Shown: positions 19,461 through 29,717 of the stretch, piece by piece
Layout: every line of letters begins with the position of its first letter
Position numbering within the stretch: position 1 is the stretch's first letter
Source: Limnephilus marmoratus
Lineage: Eukaryota > Arthropoda > Insecta > Trichoptera > Limnephilidae
Length of the DNA stretch: 64,000 bases
Assembly (NCBI GenBank): GCA_917880885.1
Contig: OU862913.1
Coordinates: 24,003,286 to 24,067,285, forward strand
Direction of reading: 5' to 3'
Program-made: the position numbers and the translations under genes
Notes under the pieces: generated by a model
The model's input: only the letters and a program-made list of their open reading frames with translations
What the model was told of the DNA's origin: nothing
Databases searched by the model: none

Positions 19461-19636
19461 TACAAAAAAAGAAAGAAAATTGATGAAATAAAAAGAGGAA
19501 ATAAAAAGAAGGGAAAGAATATAAAATAAAATAATAAAAAAAGTTTAAAATATAGTAACTGTTATTTGTTTAGCATAGTTATTAAAATAATATTAATTTA
19601 GAAAAAAAAGGTAAATAGGTACATATAGGTAATATA

Positions 19637-20032
19637 CAACGTGTCCGGAAACTCGTAGTACAAGCGGGAAACTGGTGAATCTACATCACGTAGAGAACCC
19701 AAAAAACTTATTTTTTTCGATCTGAGCATTTCGATTTTAATATTATTTTTTTTTCTATTTTTCCATTTTGTCGGCAACTAAAGGGTTAAAAAAACTTTTG
19801 AGCCCGGTTTACCCTTCGATGCATTTTATAAGACATTACATGGCTGAAATCAACCCCCTAGTGAAAATTTTTTTCAAATTTAACCTAAAAAATTCCAACT
19901 TCGGACCCGATTTACTCGAAAACGAAAGCTCAAATCAAAAAAAGTTAAACCACAAAATCGACTCCAAATGTGAAATGGATTCTCCAGTTTCCCGCTTGTA
20001 CTACGAGTTTCCGGACACCTATATAGGTAACT
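19637..20032. mobile_element. MITE, Tc1/mariner-like, about 45-bp TIRs
   Basis: The left end CGTGTCCGGAAACTCGTAGT continues as ACAAGCGGGAAACTGG. The right end holds CCAGTTTCCCGCTTGT, then ACTACGAGTTTCCGGACACC. TA flanks are plausible, but one terminal base pair has decayed. About 400 bp, no transposase. Confidence 0.7.
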
Positions 20033-20243
20033 AAGAGAAATTAAGAGGATTAAAACATTTAGGAAACTTTTGTATGTATTGCTTATTATAGTCCTACATA
20101 CATGTGTTGCAGAAAAAAAGAAAAAAAAGAAAGAATAAAATAAAAATGAAATAACTAATTAAAACATAAAATAGCCGTGGATTGTTTAGCATAATTGTTG
20201 AAATGATAATAATAATAAATAAAAGTTATATATATTATATACT
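20033..20243. other. Unassigned A-rich DNA
   Basis: A-rich with a TATTATAGTCCTACATACA word that recurs near 20635, suggesting a local duplication around the next Helitron. Confidence 0.35.
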
Positions 20244-20573
20244 AGCTTTTTCCCGCGGCTTCGCTCGCATGGTTCAAAGGGGGTTTCCCACTATGCCTCC
20301 TCCACCTCCCCCCCTCTCCCACCGCCCTCCCTCCCCGCCCCCCCTCCCCAATCTCTCCATCCCGCCCTTTCCATACATTCAGCTTTCAAACCTCGCATGC
20401 CACCAATAGCATTTTTTTAATACAAATTTCATTATGCCAGAGCTCGCCTGAAGTTTTATAAAAACCTTGTCCTGATAATAACGAACACACAAAAAAAAAG
20501 TTATCCAATTTGGTGCAGTCGTTAGAAAGTTATGCGCTTGGCAACACATTCAGCGATTCATTTTTATATTATA
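20244..20573 (-). mobile_element. Non-autonomous Helitron, short pyrimidine core
   Basis: CTAG with a preceding A opens the left side, followed by CTTTTTCCCGCGGCTTCGC. The right side carries the shared interior ending CATTCAGCGATTCATTTTTA and TATTATAGA, that is 5' TC on the minus strand. The pyrimidine core is only about 70 bp. Confidence 0.65.
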
Positions 20574-21039
20574 GACATGTACTTAAAAGCAAACGATTAA
20601 GACATAAGGTGGTAACTGGTGTTTACATTTTATATTATAGTCCTACGTACACATTTTGCATAATTAGAACTAGAAAGAGAACAGAAACAATAAAGTAAAA
20701 TAAAATAAACAATTAATACCTGATTATATTATATAAATGTGCATCCATATTTCAGAATATCTTCATACAACATGTATATTATCTTCATATAAAATATCGT
20801 CATACAAAACTATGTTTTAAACTTTTTATTATATGTTGTATCCTTTCTCTTCTTTTTAGTTCCTCAATTTTCCTTCTGTTTTTTACAAATCATGTTTCAT
20901 ATTATTATAATATGTTCGTACTCATAATAATTTGAATGTCCTAAAACGGGAAGCCTCCTAGTTGGGCTATCAAAACATATCATAAATTATGTATATAAAT
21001 ATATAATCATGTACTACAAAAAAAAAATAAAAAAGATGA
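20574..21039. other. Unassigned; contains TGTCCTAAAACGGGAA repeat copy
   Basis: Apart from the short repeat at 20925-20975 shared with 19070, I see only A+T-rich DNA. Confidence 0.35.
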
Positions 21040-21260
21040 AATTTTGAAAAAAAAAATCGTTTTTCAGCTAAAACGATATCAAAAATGACATATTTTCAAT
21101 CTTAGCACTCTAGCGTACTGAAAACTCACGGACCGTCACTTATGTGTGTGTGTTTTTTTTGTTTTCGGTAATTTTAGATAGAAAATACGTAAGGTGAGCG
21201 AATTGTTAAACTTTTTATGTTTGTTTTAAAAATATTATTATTTTCATTATTTTAATATAT
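21040..21260. mobile_element. M2 foldback family fragment
   Basis: AGAAAATACGTAAGGTGAGC and neighbouring words match the inner arm of the M2 copy at 33840-34300 and, inverted, 5310-5350. Confidence 0.5.
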
Positions 21261-21276
21261 CAGTTTTATTTGCTAA

Positions 21277-22155
21277 CTAGCAGACCCGGCCACACGTTGC
21301 TGTGGCTAACGAAACACAACGCCATTACCCAACTTTATAAAATCCACACCACCCGCTTGTCAGCTGCCCGCTGCCCGCTGCCTGAATTGAATATTTGAAT
21401 TTCTCGGCTTTTCTCTACTATAATAAGCATATTATACATATAAACTAATTAACTCGCCACTAATTATACAATGCTTGCAATGCAACACTGGATATTTGAA
21501 AGGGGAAAATCAAATACCTACTTACTCTAGGACATTTATTTTCCAATTTCTTCCGTAGAACGAATTTCAAAAGTGACTATAGTACGGCCCGCCAGCCGTT
21601 TTAAATCGCACAAAAATATGTTTTCTTTGAATTTCTCGGCTTTTCTCTAATATAATTTACATGTATTATGCATATAAACATTCCTTTTCAATCACTCTAT
21701 CTATTGGTGAAAACCGTATGAAAATATTAAAAGATTAACGCGCACATACATTTTGAGTGACTTCATTTTATACTATGTAATGATAATGATGATGACGATG
21801 ATGACATTTGTTAACGTATTTCATAACCTTTCAAAAATAATTTTTAGTTTTCAGATATGTTCCATTCATTTGGATTTTATTGCATAGCGGAAATATTTTG
21901 GCCTTCTAAAAATACGCCCGATTTCTAAGCTTTGCATTTGATAGAAAGCTGAAACGGACCTGGAATCAGCGGTCAATAGAACAAAGTGGCGCTGAATGGC
22001 CAATTGATGACAACGTCACATTTGAATTTCTGCGAAACAACTGGGTCTTAATCTACCGTACCGATTTTTCGACAACATCAAATTTCACACTTGTAATTTC
22101 AAATGTTTCCAGTTCGGTAATTCTAACCCCATTAAAACAAATAAATAATAGAGAT
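21277..22155 (-). mobile_element. Helitron with perfect 6-bp 3' hairpin
   Basis: A then CTAG (21277) is followed by CAGACCCG and the hairpin GCCACACGTTGCTGTGGC, a textbook Helitron 3' end read on the minus strand. The interior shares AATTTCTCGGCTTTTCTCTA and CCACACCACCCGCTTG with 28860-29070. The 5' end is uncertain; GAGA then T near 22153 is one candidate. Confidence 0.6.
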
Positions 22156-22214
22156 ATATAAACTAACGAGGGTGGAAACCCGCCTATACCGATCTAGTAT
22201 TAACATGTATCGTG

Positions 22215-22320
22215 CGCAGTGATGGTATCGACGGCCTAGTGGTAATGCGTGTTAATCGACGGACGTGCCTGATACGGATCTGGGTTTCGAACCCGGGAGG
22301 CACTCGAGGGAGGTACATAA
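22215..22320 (+). mobile_element. tRNA-like SINE head, third family
   Basis: GACGGCCTAGTGGTAATGCG looks like a pol III A box, and GGGTTTCGAACCCGGG, 55 bp on, looks like a B box in a TPsiC arm. A complete cloverleaf with an acceptor stem is not evident, so a SINE head or decayed tRNA is more likely than a functional tRNA. Confidence 0.45.
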
Positions 22321-22439
22321 ATTACCGGCTTTGCCCGGTGGTCTAGGATCGAAATGTGGAGAATTCCAATCTACGCGTGATTTTTTTAAGTGAAAACTTC
22401 TTTAGCACCGTTGTGACTTGAAATTTGATGAAACGAACT

Positions 22440-23230
22440 TGACGACCGGCGTAGTGCAGGGGTAAGGCGCTTGACTCTCATTCCAAAAGTCGCGGGATCG
22501 AATCCCGAAGTGGCAAATAAATTTTATTTGATTAATTTGTGTATTTCACAATTTATTCATTTAAAATAATATACAGGGTGTTAAGGGACGTACTTGACTT
22601 ACTTTAACCAGTGATTCCTGACATTATTTGGAGTAAAAAATGTAAATGAAATTTTGGTCTCCGGTAACATTTTTGATGGTTTTTTTTTTTTTTTTTTCTA
22701 CAAAAACATAAAAAAAATGGTAGTTGTTGAACAGCTGGAGGCGGGGTAAGTGGTTCGTCGGACACCCGGCTGAGTGACCAGTGACGACACGTGGAAGAAA
22801 ATTTTTTTTGTTTGATTTTGAAGAAAAAAATTTTGAAAAAAAAAAAAAAAGTCGTCAAAAAAAGTCACCGTAGACCAAAATTTCATTTACATTTTTTACT
22901 CCAAATAATGTCAGGAATCACTGGTTAAAGTAAGTCAAGTACGTCCCTTAACACCCTGTATAGTATATTTGCGGCACGTTCCAGAGGAAGATACTCTCAG
23001 TATCGCCCTGGTGTAAGACCACCATTCAGAATTGAAACGTTGCTTGAAATGGCTTCTGCCGTGTTTGGTGACCAGATCTGAATAGCCAGGTACTTCCCCA
23101 CCTTCCTCTTCCCTATCTCCTTCCCCTCCCCACTGTCTTCAGTCTCACAACATACCCCAATTGGGGATGCCAGTCTCATTGGCTCCAGACGGGAGCAGTT
23201 GGGACTCTTGTACGGTATTCATGTAAAAAA
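22440..23230 (+). mobile_element. SINE1 split by a MITE
   Basis: The head GGCGTAGTGCAGGGGTAAGG and GGGATCGAATCCCG at 22447-22512 continues to 22573 and resumes at 22959 with TAGTATATTTGCGGCACGTT. The body and tail end at TTGTACGGTATTCATGT plus A-run near 23228. It reads as full length once the insert is excluded. Confidence 0.85.
22574..22958. mobile_element. MITE with TA target duplication inside SINE1
   Basis: The 385-bp element starts CAGGGTGTTAAGGGACGTAC and ends with the inverse, with TIRs of about 95 bp. It is flanked by TA (22572-22573, 22959-22960), as Tc1/mariner superfamily elements are. A second, eroded copy is at 33304-33665. No coding region. Confidence 0.9.
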
Positions 23231-23439
23231 AAAAACGAAAAAGCAACACTAAAAAGAGACAAAAAACACATCTGTAGGATTTAGCCTGCGAGAGAATGAG
23301 TTCGAATAATCTGTCTCCTATTTGTGCGACGCTTCGAAGTTTTTCGGTTTTTTCTTTGTGTGATTCTTCGTAGCCTCCCCACTCTTGTCTACTTTAGTTT
23401 TCTGGAGGTTTCACTTCTACCTTGTGTAAATTGCAAACA

Positions 23440-23735
23440 TTTTTTTTATGAATACCGCATAAGAGTCCCAACTTATCCCGTCTGGAGCCAGTGAGACTAT
23501 GGCATCCCCAATTGGGGTACGTTGTAAGGCTGAAAGTAGTGGGGAGGGGAAGGTGATGCGAAAAAGGAAAGTGGGGAAGTATCTGGCTATGCAGATCTGA
23601 TCACCAAACACGGCTAAAGCCATTTCAAGCAATGTTTCAATACTGAATAGTGGTCTTACTCAGGACGATACTGAGATTATTTTTCAACGTGCTGCAAATA
23701 TACTTTATGTTATTTTTAATTATAAATTTATTATT
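23440..23735 (-). mobile_element. SINE1 without tRNA head
   Basis: It contains ATGAATACCGCATAAGAGTC, CCCGTCTGGAGCCAGTGAG, CCCAATTGGGGTACG, GCTAAAGCCATTTCAAGC, GGACGATACTGAGATTATTT and the CGTGCTGCAAATATACT end. The head is missing. Confidence 0.75.
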
Positions 23736-23737
23736 TT

Positions 23738-24170
23738 TATATTAATTCCACACAGGAGGCCCTGAGGAAAATAATTTCCCTCAGGGCCTATGTCATCTTA
23801 GGCGATGCTGTGTGGAAGGTTTTTTGAAAAAAGGAAGAAGATGAGTTCTGGGAAGGAAATCGGTATGAGGGGTAGGTAGGAATCTGGGGTTCAGTGTGTC
23901 CAGCAGTGACGAACGTTTGAAGCCATCCCTTCAAATGCGGTGCAAGGCGAAGAATCGAGGGATTGCGGCTGGAGAGGTCAAAAGAACTCCTCAACGAGTC
24001 TCTCTTATAGATAGATACATCGGTCGCCATGAACCTGACAAACCTCACCCCATGAACTCGGGCACCCCTGCTAGGTCACCAAACGTAGCGAACCACTTGG
24101 GGTGACCTATGGTAGAGGTGTTGGTTATCCAATAAATAGATCCCGAGGCGGCGGTACCCGGAATAACCAA
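23738..24170 (-). mobile_element. SINE-A, near full length
   Basis: It starts on the right with GGTACCGCCGCCTCGGGATC and carries CCAATAAATAGATC reversed, GGTCACCCCAAGTGGTTCGC and GCAGGGGTGCCCGAG. The GGGATGGCTTCAAACG equivalent follows, then the 3' nested hairpins: GGCCCTGAGG-loop-CCTCAGGGCC inside CCACACAGC...CTGTGTGGA. Best copy for the 3' structure. Confidence 0.8.
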
Positions 24171-24179
24171 AATAATTAG

Positions 24180-24420
24180 AAATTAGACAGCCTCAGACGG
24201 CTTTAACAAAATGTAATTAATACAATTGATTAAAATCCTTGTAGACCACCCCTCTCTATGTGTTGTGTATATAAACCGTAGACTAAGAATAATTTGTACC
24301 AGTCTGAAGACGGCTTTAACGAGCTGAAACCGGTCACGGTCAATAAATAAGAGTGGAAATAAGTTTTATATTTATTTTATTATAATACATAATAACAAAT
24401 ATGTTAAACTCCAATTAAAC
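24180..24420 (+). mobile_element. PLE terminal fragment
   Basis: TCTGAAGACGGCTTTAACGA, GCTGAAACCGGTCACGGTC and AATAAATAAGAGTGG form a PLE-type end, comparable to 25690-25765. No RT coding is attached. Confidence 0.5.
24304..24341 (+). ncRNA. Hammerhead-like core in PLE end
   Basis: CTGAAGA, stem II GGCT/AGCT, GAA, stem III ACCG-GTCA-CGGT (4 bp), then C. All conserved core positions fit CUGANGA...GAA...UH. Stem I needs folding to judge. Confidence 0.5.
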
Positions 24421-24662
24421 ACGTTCAACTAATTACGTTCTACCCCAAAGTTTGTTACCTACAAAGTCCATTAAATATGTAAGTAATAACCTTTTGACCT
24501 TTTCCTAATGTAGGAATCCGACAGAATCCCAAAACATGGCACTCGAAACAAACTTGTAATAAATCCTACAAGTTTTTAAGGAGAAAAAATTAAAACACAT
24601 ACATTTTATGAAACAAAATAAACTGTATTGTCATGTCACTCTAATGTCGTTCCATGGAAAAA

Positions 24663-25403
24663 TCTTAATATATAAAACAAAGTCGGGTTAGTTACACTAT
24701 TTATAACTCGAGAACGGCTGGACCGATTTTAATGATCTTTGATTTGTTGGATTTGTCTCCACCCCGGATAACAGAATAACTATTAAAACATCGCAAAAAT
24801 TCACGAAAAAGAAAGTTATGAAGAAAATTCATTTCCTCATACATTTTGTATGGAACGAATTTTCATCTTTTGAAAGAACTGTAACAATGTTGTGTTAGTT
24901 GAAGTTTGCGTGAATTCCAAAAATTCAAAAACGTCAAATGTCAATGCGCTGATTGTTTCGCTTTTGTTCTTTAACATATAATGCTTAGTCTCTTTCTTAC
25001 ACACTAAATGTCAACAGTCGAAAATGAGACATACGGTTAACGTGTGTCATCACCCTTCCAAAGGAAAAATAATTATAATAAATTTCCCTCACACGTATAA
25101 AGAAAATGAAACGCAATTCCCGTAAGGGGCCATCCATAAATTACGTCGCACATTAAGGGGGGGGGGGGAGTAGAAAGTGTGACTGGGGGTACGGGGTGGT
25201 CATCAGCTCTGTAACGTCACATGTAAAAAAAAATTGAACTACTGTTTTGATTATTTTTAGATGTCACACTAGGGGGGCGGGGTCTCATAAATGTGACGAT
25301 GTGTGACAGGGACGGGAGGGGGGGGGGGTAAAAAACATCACGAAATTAATTAACACAACAGTTATTTATTCTGAGGGGGTACGAAGTTCACCGGGTCAGC
25401 TAG
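24663..25403 (+). mobile_element. Helitron-like element with G-runs
   Basis: 5' TC (24663) follows A. The 3' end GTTCACCGGGTCAGCTAG at 25403 is followed by T. The interior resembles AT-rich Helitron ends (GAACGGCTGGACCGATTTTA). It contains G-runs of about 12-14 at 25159-25172 and 25319-25330. No Rep/helicase coding. Confidence 0.6.
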
Positions 25404-25439
25404 TAATATATAAAAAATTCAATTTTTTTTTTTAAATTG

Positions 25440-25690
25440 CGATCATAAAGGTGTACAGTGTACATATTAATTATTTAATTAAATGACGACAATGTTAGCA
25501 AAACTCAATCGAAACAAAAAAATCATAAAAAGATATTGGCACTTCTGGGACGCGAACCCAGGACCGTCAGCTTTCCGGCCCGAGCCTCTACCAACTGAGC
25601 TAAGGTGTCCCCATCCGATTCGGTCATTTTTAACTGTATCATACTTCGACTAAGAACCACGAACATTATCTTCATTTTCTTAACGCACAG
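25440..25690 (-). mobile_element. tRNA-derived SINE2
   Basis: On the minus strand GGACACCTTAGCTCAGTTGG and TAGAGGC (A-box arm) and GGTCCTGGGTTCGCGTCCCA (B-box arm) form a tRNA-like head. The tail has ATTGAGTTTTGCTAACATTG and TCATTTAATTAAATAATTA. The leader TTCTTAGTCGAAGTATGATA is shared with 35700-35800 and 35900-36170. Confidence 0.75.
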
Positions 25691-25691
25691 T

Positions 25692-25765
25692 CTGAAGATG
25701 GCTTTGACGAGCTGAAACCGGTTACGGTCGAATAAAATTAAGTGGAATAAAGTTTCATATTTGTT
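25692..25765 (+). mobile_element. PLE terminal fragment with hammerhead-like core
   Basis: The core at 25692-25729 reads CTGAAGA, stem II GGCT/AGCT, GAA, stem III ACCG-GTTA-CGGT, then C. It is followed by AATAAAATTAAGTGG. It directly follows the SINE2 and precedes a TATAATGGAATTC block also seen at 4128. Confidence 0.5.
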
Positions 25766-25779
25766 TTATTATAATATAT

Positions 25780-26110
25780 TATAATGGAATTCCACCATGA
25801 AATATCAGTCTCAAAAATAGAAATATTAAAAAGTGCAAACACAGCGACACTGAAGAGACTCTACAAAAAACTCATTCTTAAACGACGCATATTTTATTAA
25901 TATCTTTTTCTGTTTCGAGAGAGAAATAGATATGAATTATTTGGTGGTTAACTTTTATATTTGAATAAAGCGTGATATTTTTTTTCTTTGTAACACCGTT
26001 TAGATCATATTTTTAACCATGATATATATCCCTTGTTTTCATGGTTAACGTATCATGGACAACGATTTCTGGGAGACCTAAATGAATTGTTCGGAAAAGC
26101 GAGCGCAGAC
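25780..26110 (+). repeat. TATAATGGAATTC block and M2 family fragment
   Basis: 25785-25830 matches 4128-4175. 25935-26110 matches the right M2 arm (TAACACCGTTTAGATCATAT, TTAACCATGATA). Confidence 0.45.
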
Positions 26111-26335
26111 CTAGCGTCATTTCCTTTTCATATCTCAACTAATGGGGGCCTTGAAAAGTGGCATCATAATTAAAGCGGCCAATGAGCATTTCATCCTAAT
26201 TTAAAATCACACGGGGGCTAAAGAAGTTTCACTTCAAAACTTTCTATTCGCTCTCCTGAACAATCAACATTTTTCCTTTACAGCTTTTCAAATTTCCAGT
26301 ATCGATATCATTTGCCGCGTAAAAATAATATACGA

Positions 26336-27039
26336 GCCAAATCCCCACCACGATGCACCATCTTGGACGCTTAGTCTCGGCGTGGCAGCCGTTCGCGATG
26401 GAGCTTGCGTTCGCCGCACCCGCCAGGGGTGAATTACGCTCTATAATTAGTTTTTTTGTGAAAAAAAAACCCTGGTAGAAATTCATTCTCAGCTACTTGA
26501 AGTGTACGGAAAACAGTGTACAAGTGCGAAAACGTGCACAAATGGTGAAGAGAATTTAACAGCGTATCGTACGGCCATCGGTTTCAGACGAAAAAATTGC
26601 CAAAGAGGAAAAAAAACAATGATTGCAGATGACGGTTCGGGAGCTCTGTTAAATGATCCATGATGTCAGTAAGACCACTATTGATAAGATTTTGACAGAA
26701 CATTAGGGAGACCACAAAGTCTGCCCAGGGTGGGTTCGAAATGCTCACCGAAGATCACAAAAAACAACGGTTGAAGAAGCCCGCGAATTCCTTGAGTGCT
26801 TCGACATCGATGGCGCAGAATTCTTGGACTCAATTGTGACCGGGGACGAGACCTGGTTACACTACATGACACCACACATAAAGGAACAATCCCAGTGGCT
26901 TTATTCATTCGCCGAAGTCTAAAAACGAATTACAGGGCGTAACTCACACCTGGCGGGTGCGGCGAGTGGAACTCCATCGCGAACGGCTACCACACCGAGA
27001 CTAAATGTGACAGAAGGTGCATCGTGGTGAGGATTTGGC
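26336..27039 (+). mobile_element. Mariner-derived element with about 100-bp inverted ends
   Basis: Outer arms 26336-26439 and 26936-27039 are inverted copies (AATCCCCACCACGATGCACC at the outer left; GGCGGGTGCGGCGA and CATCGCGAACGGCT inside). They enclose a damaged mariner transposase fragment. No TA duplication was confirmed. Such long arms suggest rearrangement of a standard mariner. Confidence 0.7.
26510..26935 (+). pseudogene. Mariner transposase fragment
   Basis: Across frame changes and stops it reads MTVRELC.MIHDVSKTTIDK (HTH), then KVCPGWV (the KVCARWVP block) and HRRSQKTTVEEAREFLECF. Then come DIDGAEFLDSIVTGDETW, with the TGDETW catalytic block, and LHYMTPHIKEQSQW. The C-terminal half, including the later catalytic Asp, is absent. 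Confidence 0.8.
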
Positions 27040-27420
27040 AAGAAAAAACCAGGCTACACGCCAGTGTTAAAAGATTGCGCGTAAAATCGTTTTTCGCGAC
27101 TCCAGCACCTTGGAGACCTTATTTTAGTACCAAAGCAGCAATGAAACTAATTGTTAGTTATTTATAGCTATGAAATCCAACCTGGGCATTGAATTGTATT
27201 AAAACAAAGGTAAATCTCAAATTACTTTTATTTTTACCACAATCATTGTTATAAAATAGTTATTGTTGAGTCTAGAATTTCGTAAAAACACTGGGCAATA
27301 GAACCCCCGGTTGTGTACAAGAAAAAATTTCATATGGTTTATACACCGAGAGATAAAATTACCAAATTACTTGCGTCAGTGCATATATTACATATCTATA
27401 TATATCACTAGACGTTTTTA
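27040..27420. other. No feature recognised
   Basis: A+T-rich. No coding similarity or repeat match seen. Confidence 0.35.
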
Positions 27421-27790
27421 AAAGGAACATTTTGAGGCATCTTCGGACCGGTTCTATAAAATGAATTTTTGCGCAGACGTTACAACAATGAGCTATATAC
27501 TCTGTTTAAGGAGCTAAACATCACAAAATTTATAAAACTGGGAAGACTCCGGTGGCTGGGTCGTGTGGAGAGATTGACCGAGCATCAAGCGCCAAAGTCC
27601 CTGCTGAACTCAAGACCAATAGGGCGAAGGAGCCTGGGAAGGCCAAGATTAGGATGTAGCGAAAACGTCCTCAAAGACATATCTACCTTGGAGCTTCTAA
27701 ACTGGAGAGAGCTGGCACAAAACTCACATGAGTGGAGGAAGACTCTTGAGGAGGCCAAGACCCGCCAGGGGTTGTAGAGCGAAGGTTAAG
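27421..27790 (+). pseudogene. RTE-like LINE C-terminal fragment
   Basis: The frame from 27469 reads RRRYNNELYTLFKELNITKF, LGRLRWLGRVERL, LGRPRLGCSENVLKDIS and WRELAQNSHEWRKTLEEAKT. This is the tail after the RT of RTE-type LINEs (RYN.EL..L, RL.WLGHV.R, GRP...W.D). A shorter copy is at 57505-57790. 5' truncated. Confidence 0.75.
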
Positions 27791-28059
27791 TTATCAGTTA
27801 TCAGTTATTGTTTATAGTATTTGTATGGAACAAATAAGTGGTCTCATACAGAAGTGAACATAACCTATTTTTGTAGTAATTGTTGAAACGAAGTGATATT
27901 TCCATAAGCTGTGCCCAAAATTGCGGCGATTAGTATTTACCAATTCGGTTGAGGAATCGTTTAAATCGAAATAAATCATATTATAACTTATCTATCATCG
28001 TGATGATGATGATAAATTACATATGTTAGAAAAGGAACGCCGCACGGCGCTTTTCATAC

Positions 28060-28190
28060 TTACAACTTAATAATAATAATGTTTGTATGATTTGTATAGC
28101 GCCGTTTTTGTGAAAAATCCAAAAGCGCTGTACAAATTTATAATATATTTCTACAATATTACTTCCAACTACAAACTAGACAAACCATTG
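28060..28190 (+). repeat. GTATAGCGCCG dispersed repeat, second copy
   Basis: AATAATAATG then GATTTGTATAGCGCCGTTTT, TGTGAAAAATC and AGCGCTGTACAAATTTATAA, matching 11850-11935. Confidence 0.6.
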
Positions 28191-28255
28191 TAACAACTTA
28201 TGGCCAAAAATTGCATCCATCATCGATCACCAATATGAAACTGTACAGGGTGTCC

Positions 28256-28583
28256 GGGGGTAAAGTGCATTAACTTCGGGAGGTGATTCTACATGTAAAA
28301 AAGATAAATAACTTTTTTCGAAATTCCAACCTTTAGGGGTAGTTTTGAGGAAAAAAGATAAAATTAGTCCGGCGTGTGCGGCCAGATTTATTATTTTCCG
28401 CAGTTACGATACGGGCTCTCAGCAAGAAAGATTGTACCTTACACTAAGGATTTTTAGTAGGTACGTCTTTTTGTATGGAAAAAAAAATGTTGGAATTTCG
28501 GAAAAAGTTGTTAATCTTTTTTACTCCTACCATCATGTAGAATCACCTCCCGAAGTTAATGCACTTTACCCTCGGACGCTCTG
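28256..28583. mobile_element. MITE with TA target duplication
   Basis: Starts CAGGGTGTCCGGGGGTAAAG and continues TGCATTAACTTCGGGAGGTG. The right end is the inverse, finishing CGGACGCTCTG. TA lies at 28254-28255 and 28584-28585. TIRs of about 50 bp, and an inner inverted pair (GAAATTCCAAC / GTTGGAATTTC). No transposase. Confidence 0.85.
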
Positions 28584-29345
28584 TATATACAATGATTTCA
28601 CCAATGAACGAGATACTGCGTAGAAATGTACGTACTCGTAAATTTATTTATTTATATTATGTGCAAAATTGAAACGTTATACAAAATTCTTTGTTTAACT
28701 CTCATTATTTCTAATTAAATTCCATTTTTTTAATATTGACTCGAATAAGTACCCCTCACGGCAGTTTCAATGTAATAAACACGCAGGATTCGCGCGGTTA
28801 TAAATTTTGCGATTTTTTTTAATAAATCCAACAAATTTATCATTATCATTACATAGTTTAAATTAAGTCGCTTAAAATGTATGTGCGCATAGATCTTTTA
28901 AACTACGCAACGGATTTTCATGCGGTTTTCACCAATAGATAGAGTGATTCAAGAGGAAGGTTTATATATATATAATACATGCTTCTTATAGTAGAGAAAA
29001 GCCGAGAAATTCAAAAATTCAATTCAGGCAGCGGGCAGCTGGCAAGCGGGTGGTGTGGATTTTATGCTAGTATTAGATAAATGGTAAAATACAGGTTAAT
29101 TTTTTGGCCACATAGCACTATAATAAGTTTTTATGTCTCCATATTAAAATTCGAAGGTATAATTTTTTTAATGTCGGCGAAAAATGTTTGTTTGAAAAAA
29201 AACAGTTTGAGCTGTAGATATTCGTCAACACTTTGGTTCTCATAGATATTAGTCAGCAGTTTGAGCTGTAGATATTCGTCAACACTTTGGTTCTCATAGA
29301 TATTAGTTCGATTTTTCAGTTTTTGGAATTCCTGTAGATATTAGT
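28584..29345. repeat. Helitron-like interior and a 54-bp direct duplication
   Basis: 28860-29070 shares TTTTCTCTACTATAAGAAGC-type and CAGGCAGCGGGCAGCTGG words (inverted) with 21340-21700. 29085-29200 matches 36330-36480 and 40130-40290. AGTTTGAGCTGTAGATATTC starts at 29204 and again at 29258, giving two 54-bp units. Confidence 0.5.
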
Positions 29346-29349
29346 ATAC

Positions 29350-29717
29350 GCCTCCCACAGAAGGCCGTAAGGAATACAATTGGGGATGCTGTGTGGATTG
29401 TGTTGTAAGGAGAGGGAAGAGAGGAAGATGGGAAGGAAAACTATATGTGGGTGGATAAAATATCTGGGAGTCAGTGTGTACAGGAATGAGAAATGTATAA
29501 ATAACTTCGACTGTCAGCTGCGGCGGAAGGCTTTGGGTCGAGAGAAGCTGGAGAGGTCAAAAGTCTCCCTCAACCGGCCTCTCCCAGTCCAGCTCGCCAC
29601 GTAATCGGGCCGACGCATTCGCCACCAAAACCTAGGCAAACAACATCGATGAGCCCAGGAACCTCTTCTAAGTCACCAAACGTATCTTTCCACTTGGGAT
29701 AACTTATGGCAGAGGTG
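29350..29717 (-). mobile_element. SINE-A copy, diverged
   Basis: Carries ATTGGGGATGCTGTGTGGAT, GGAGTCAGTGTGTACAGGAA, GAGAAGCTGGAGAGGTCAAA, AGGAACCTCTTCTAAGTCAC and GGGATAACTTATGGCAGAGG. The 3' hairpin is missing. The minisatellite begins at its left-hand SINE boundary (GGCAGAGGTGT). Confidence 0.65.

Noticed and set aside
25540..25616. Functional tRNA gene (GGACACCTTAGCTCAGTTGG)
   Set aside because: The same head with changes occurs at 31590, 35195 and 35990 with shared SINE2 leader and tail. Acceptor-stem pairing is poor.
27469..27777. Host protein gene of 102 codons
   Set aside because: Matches the RTE-type LINE tail and is repeated at 57529-57753.
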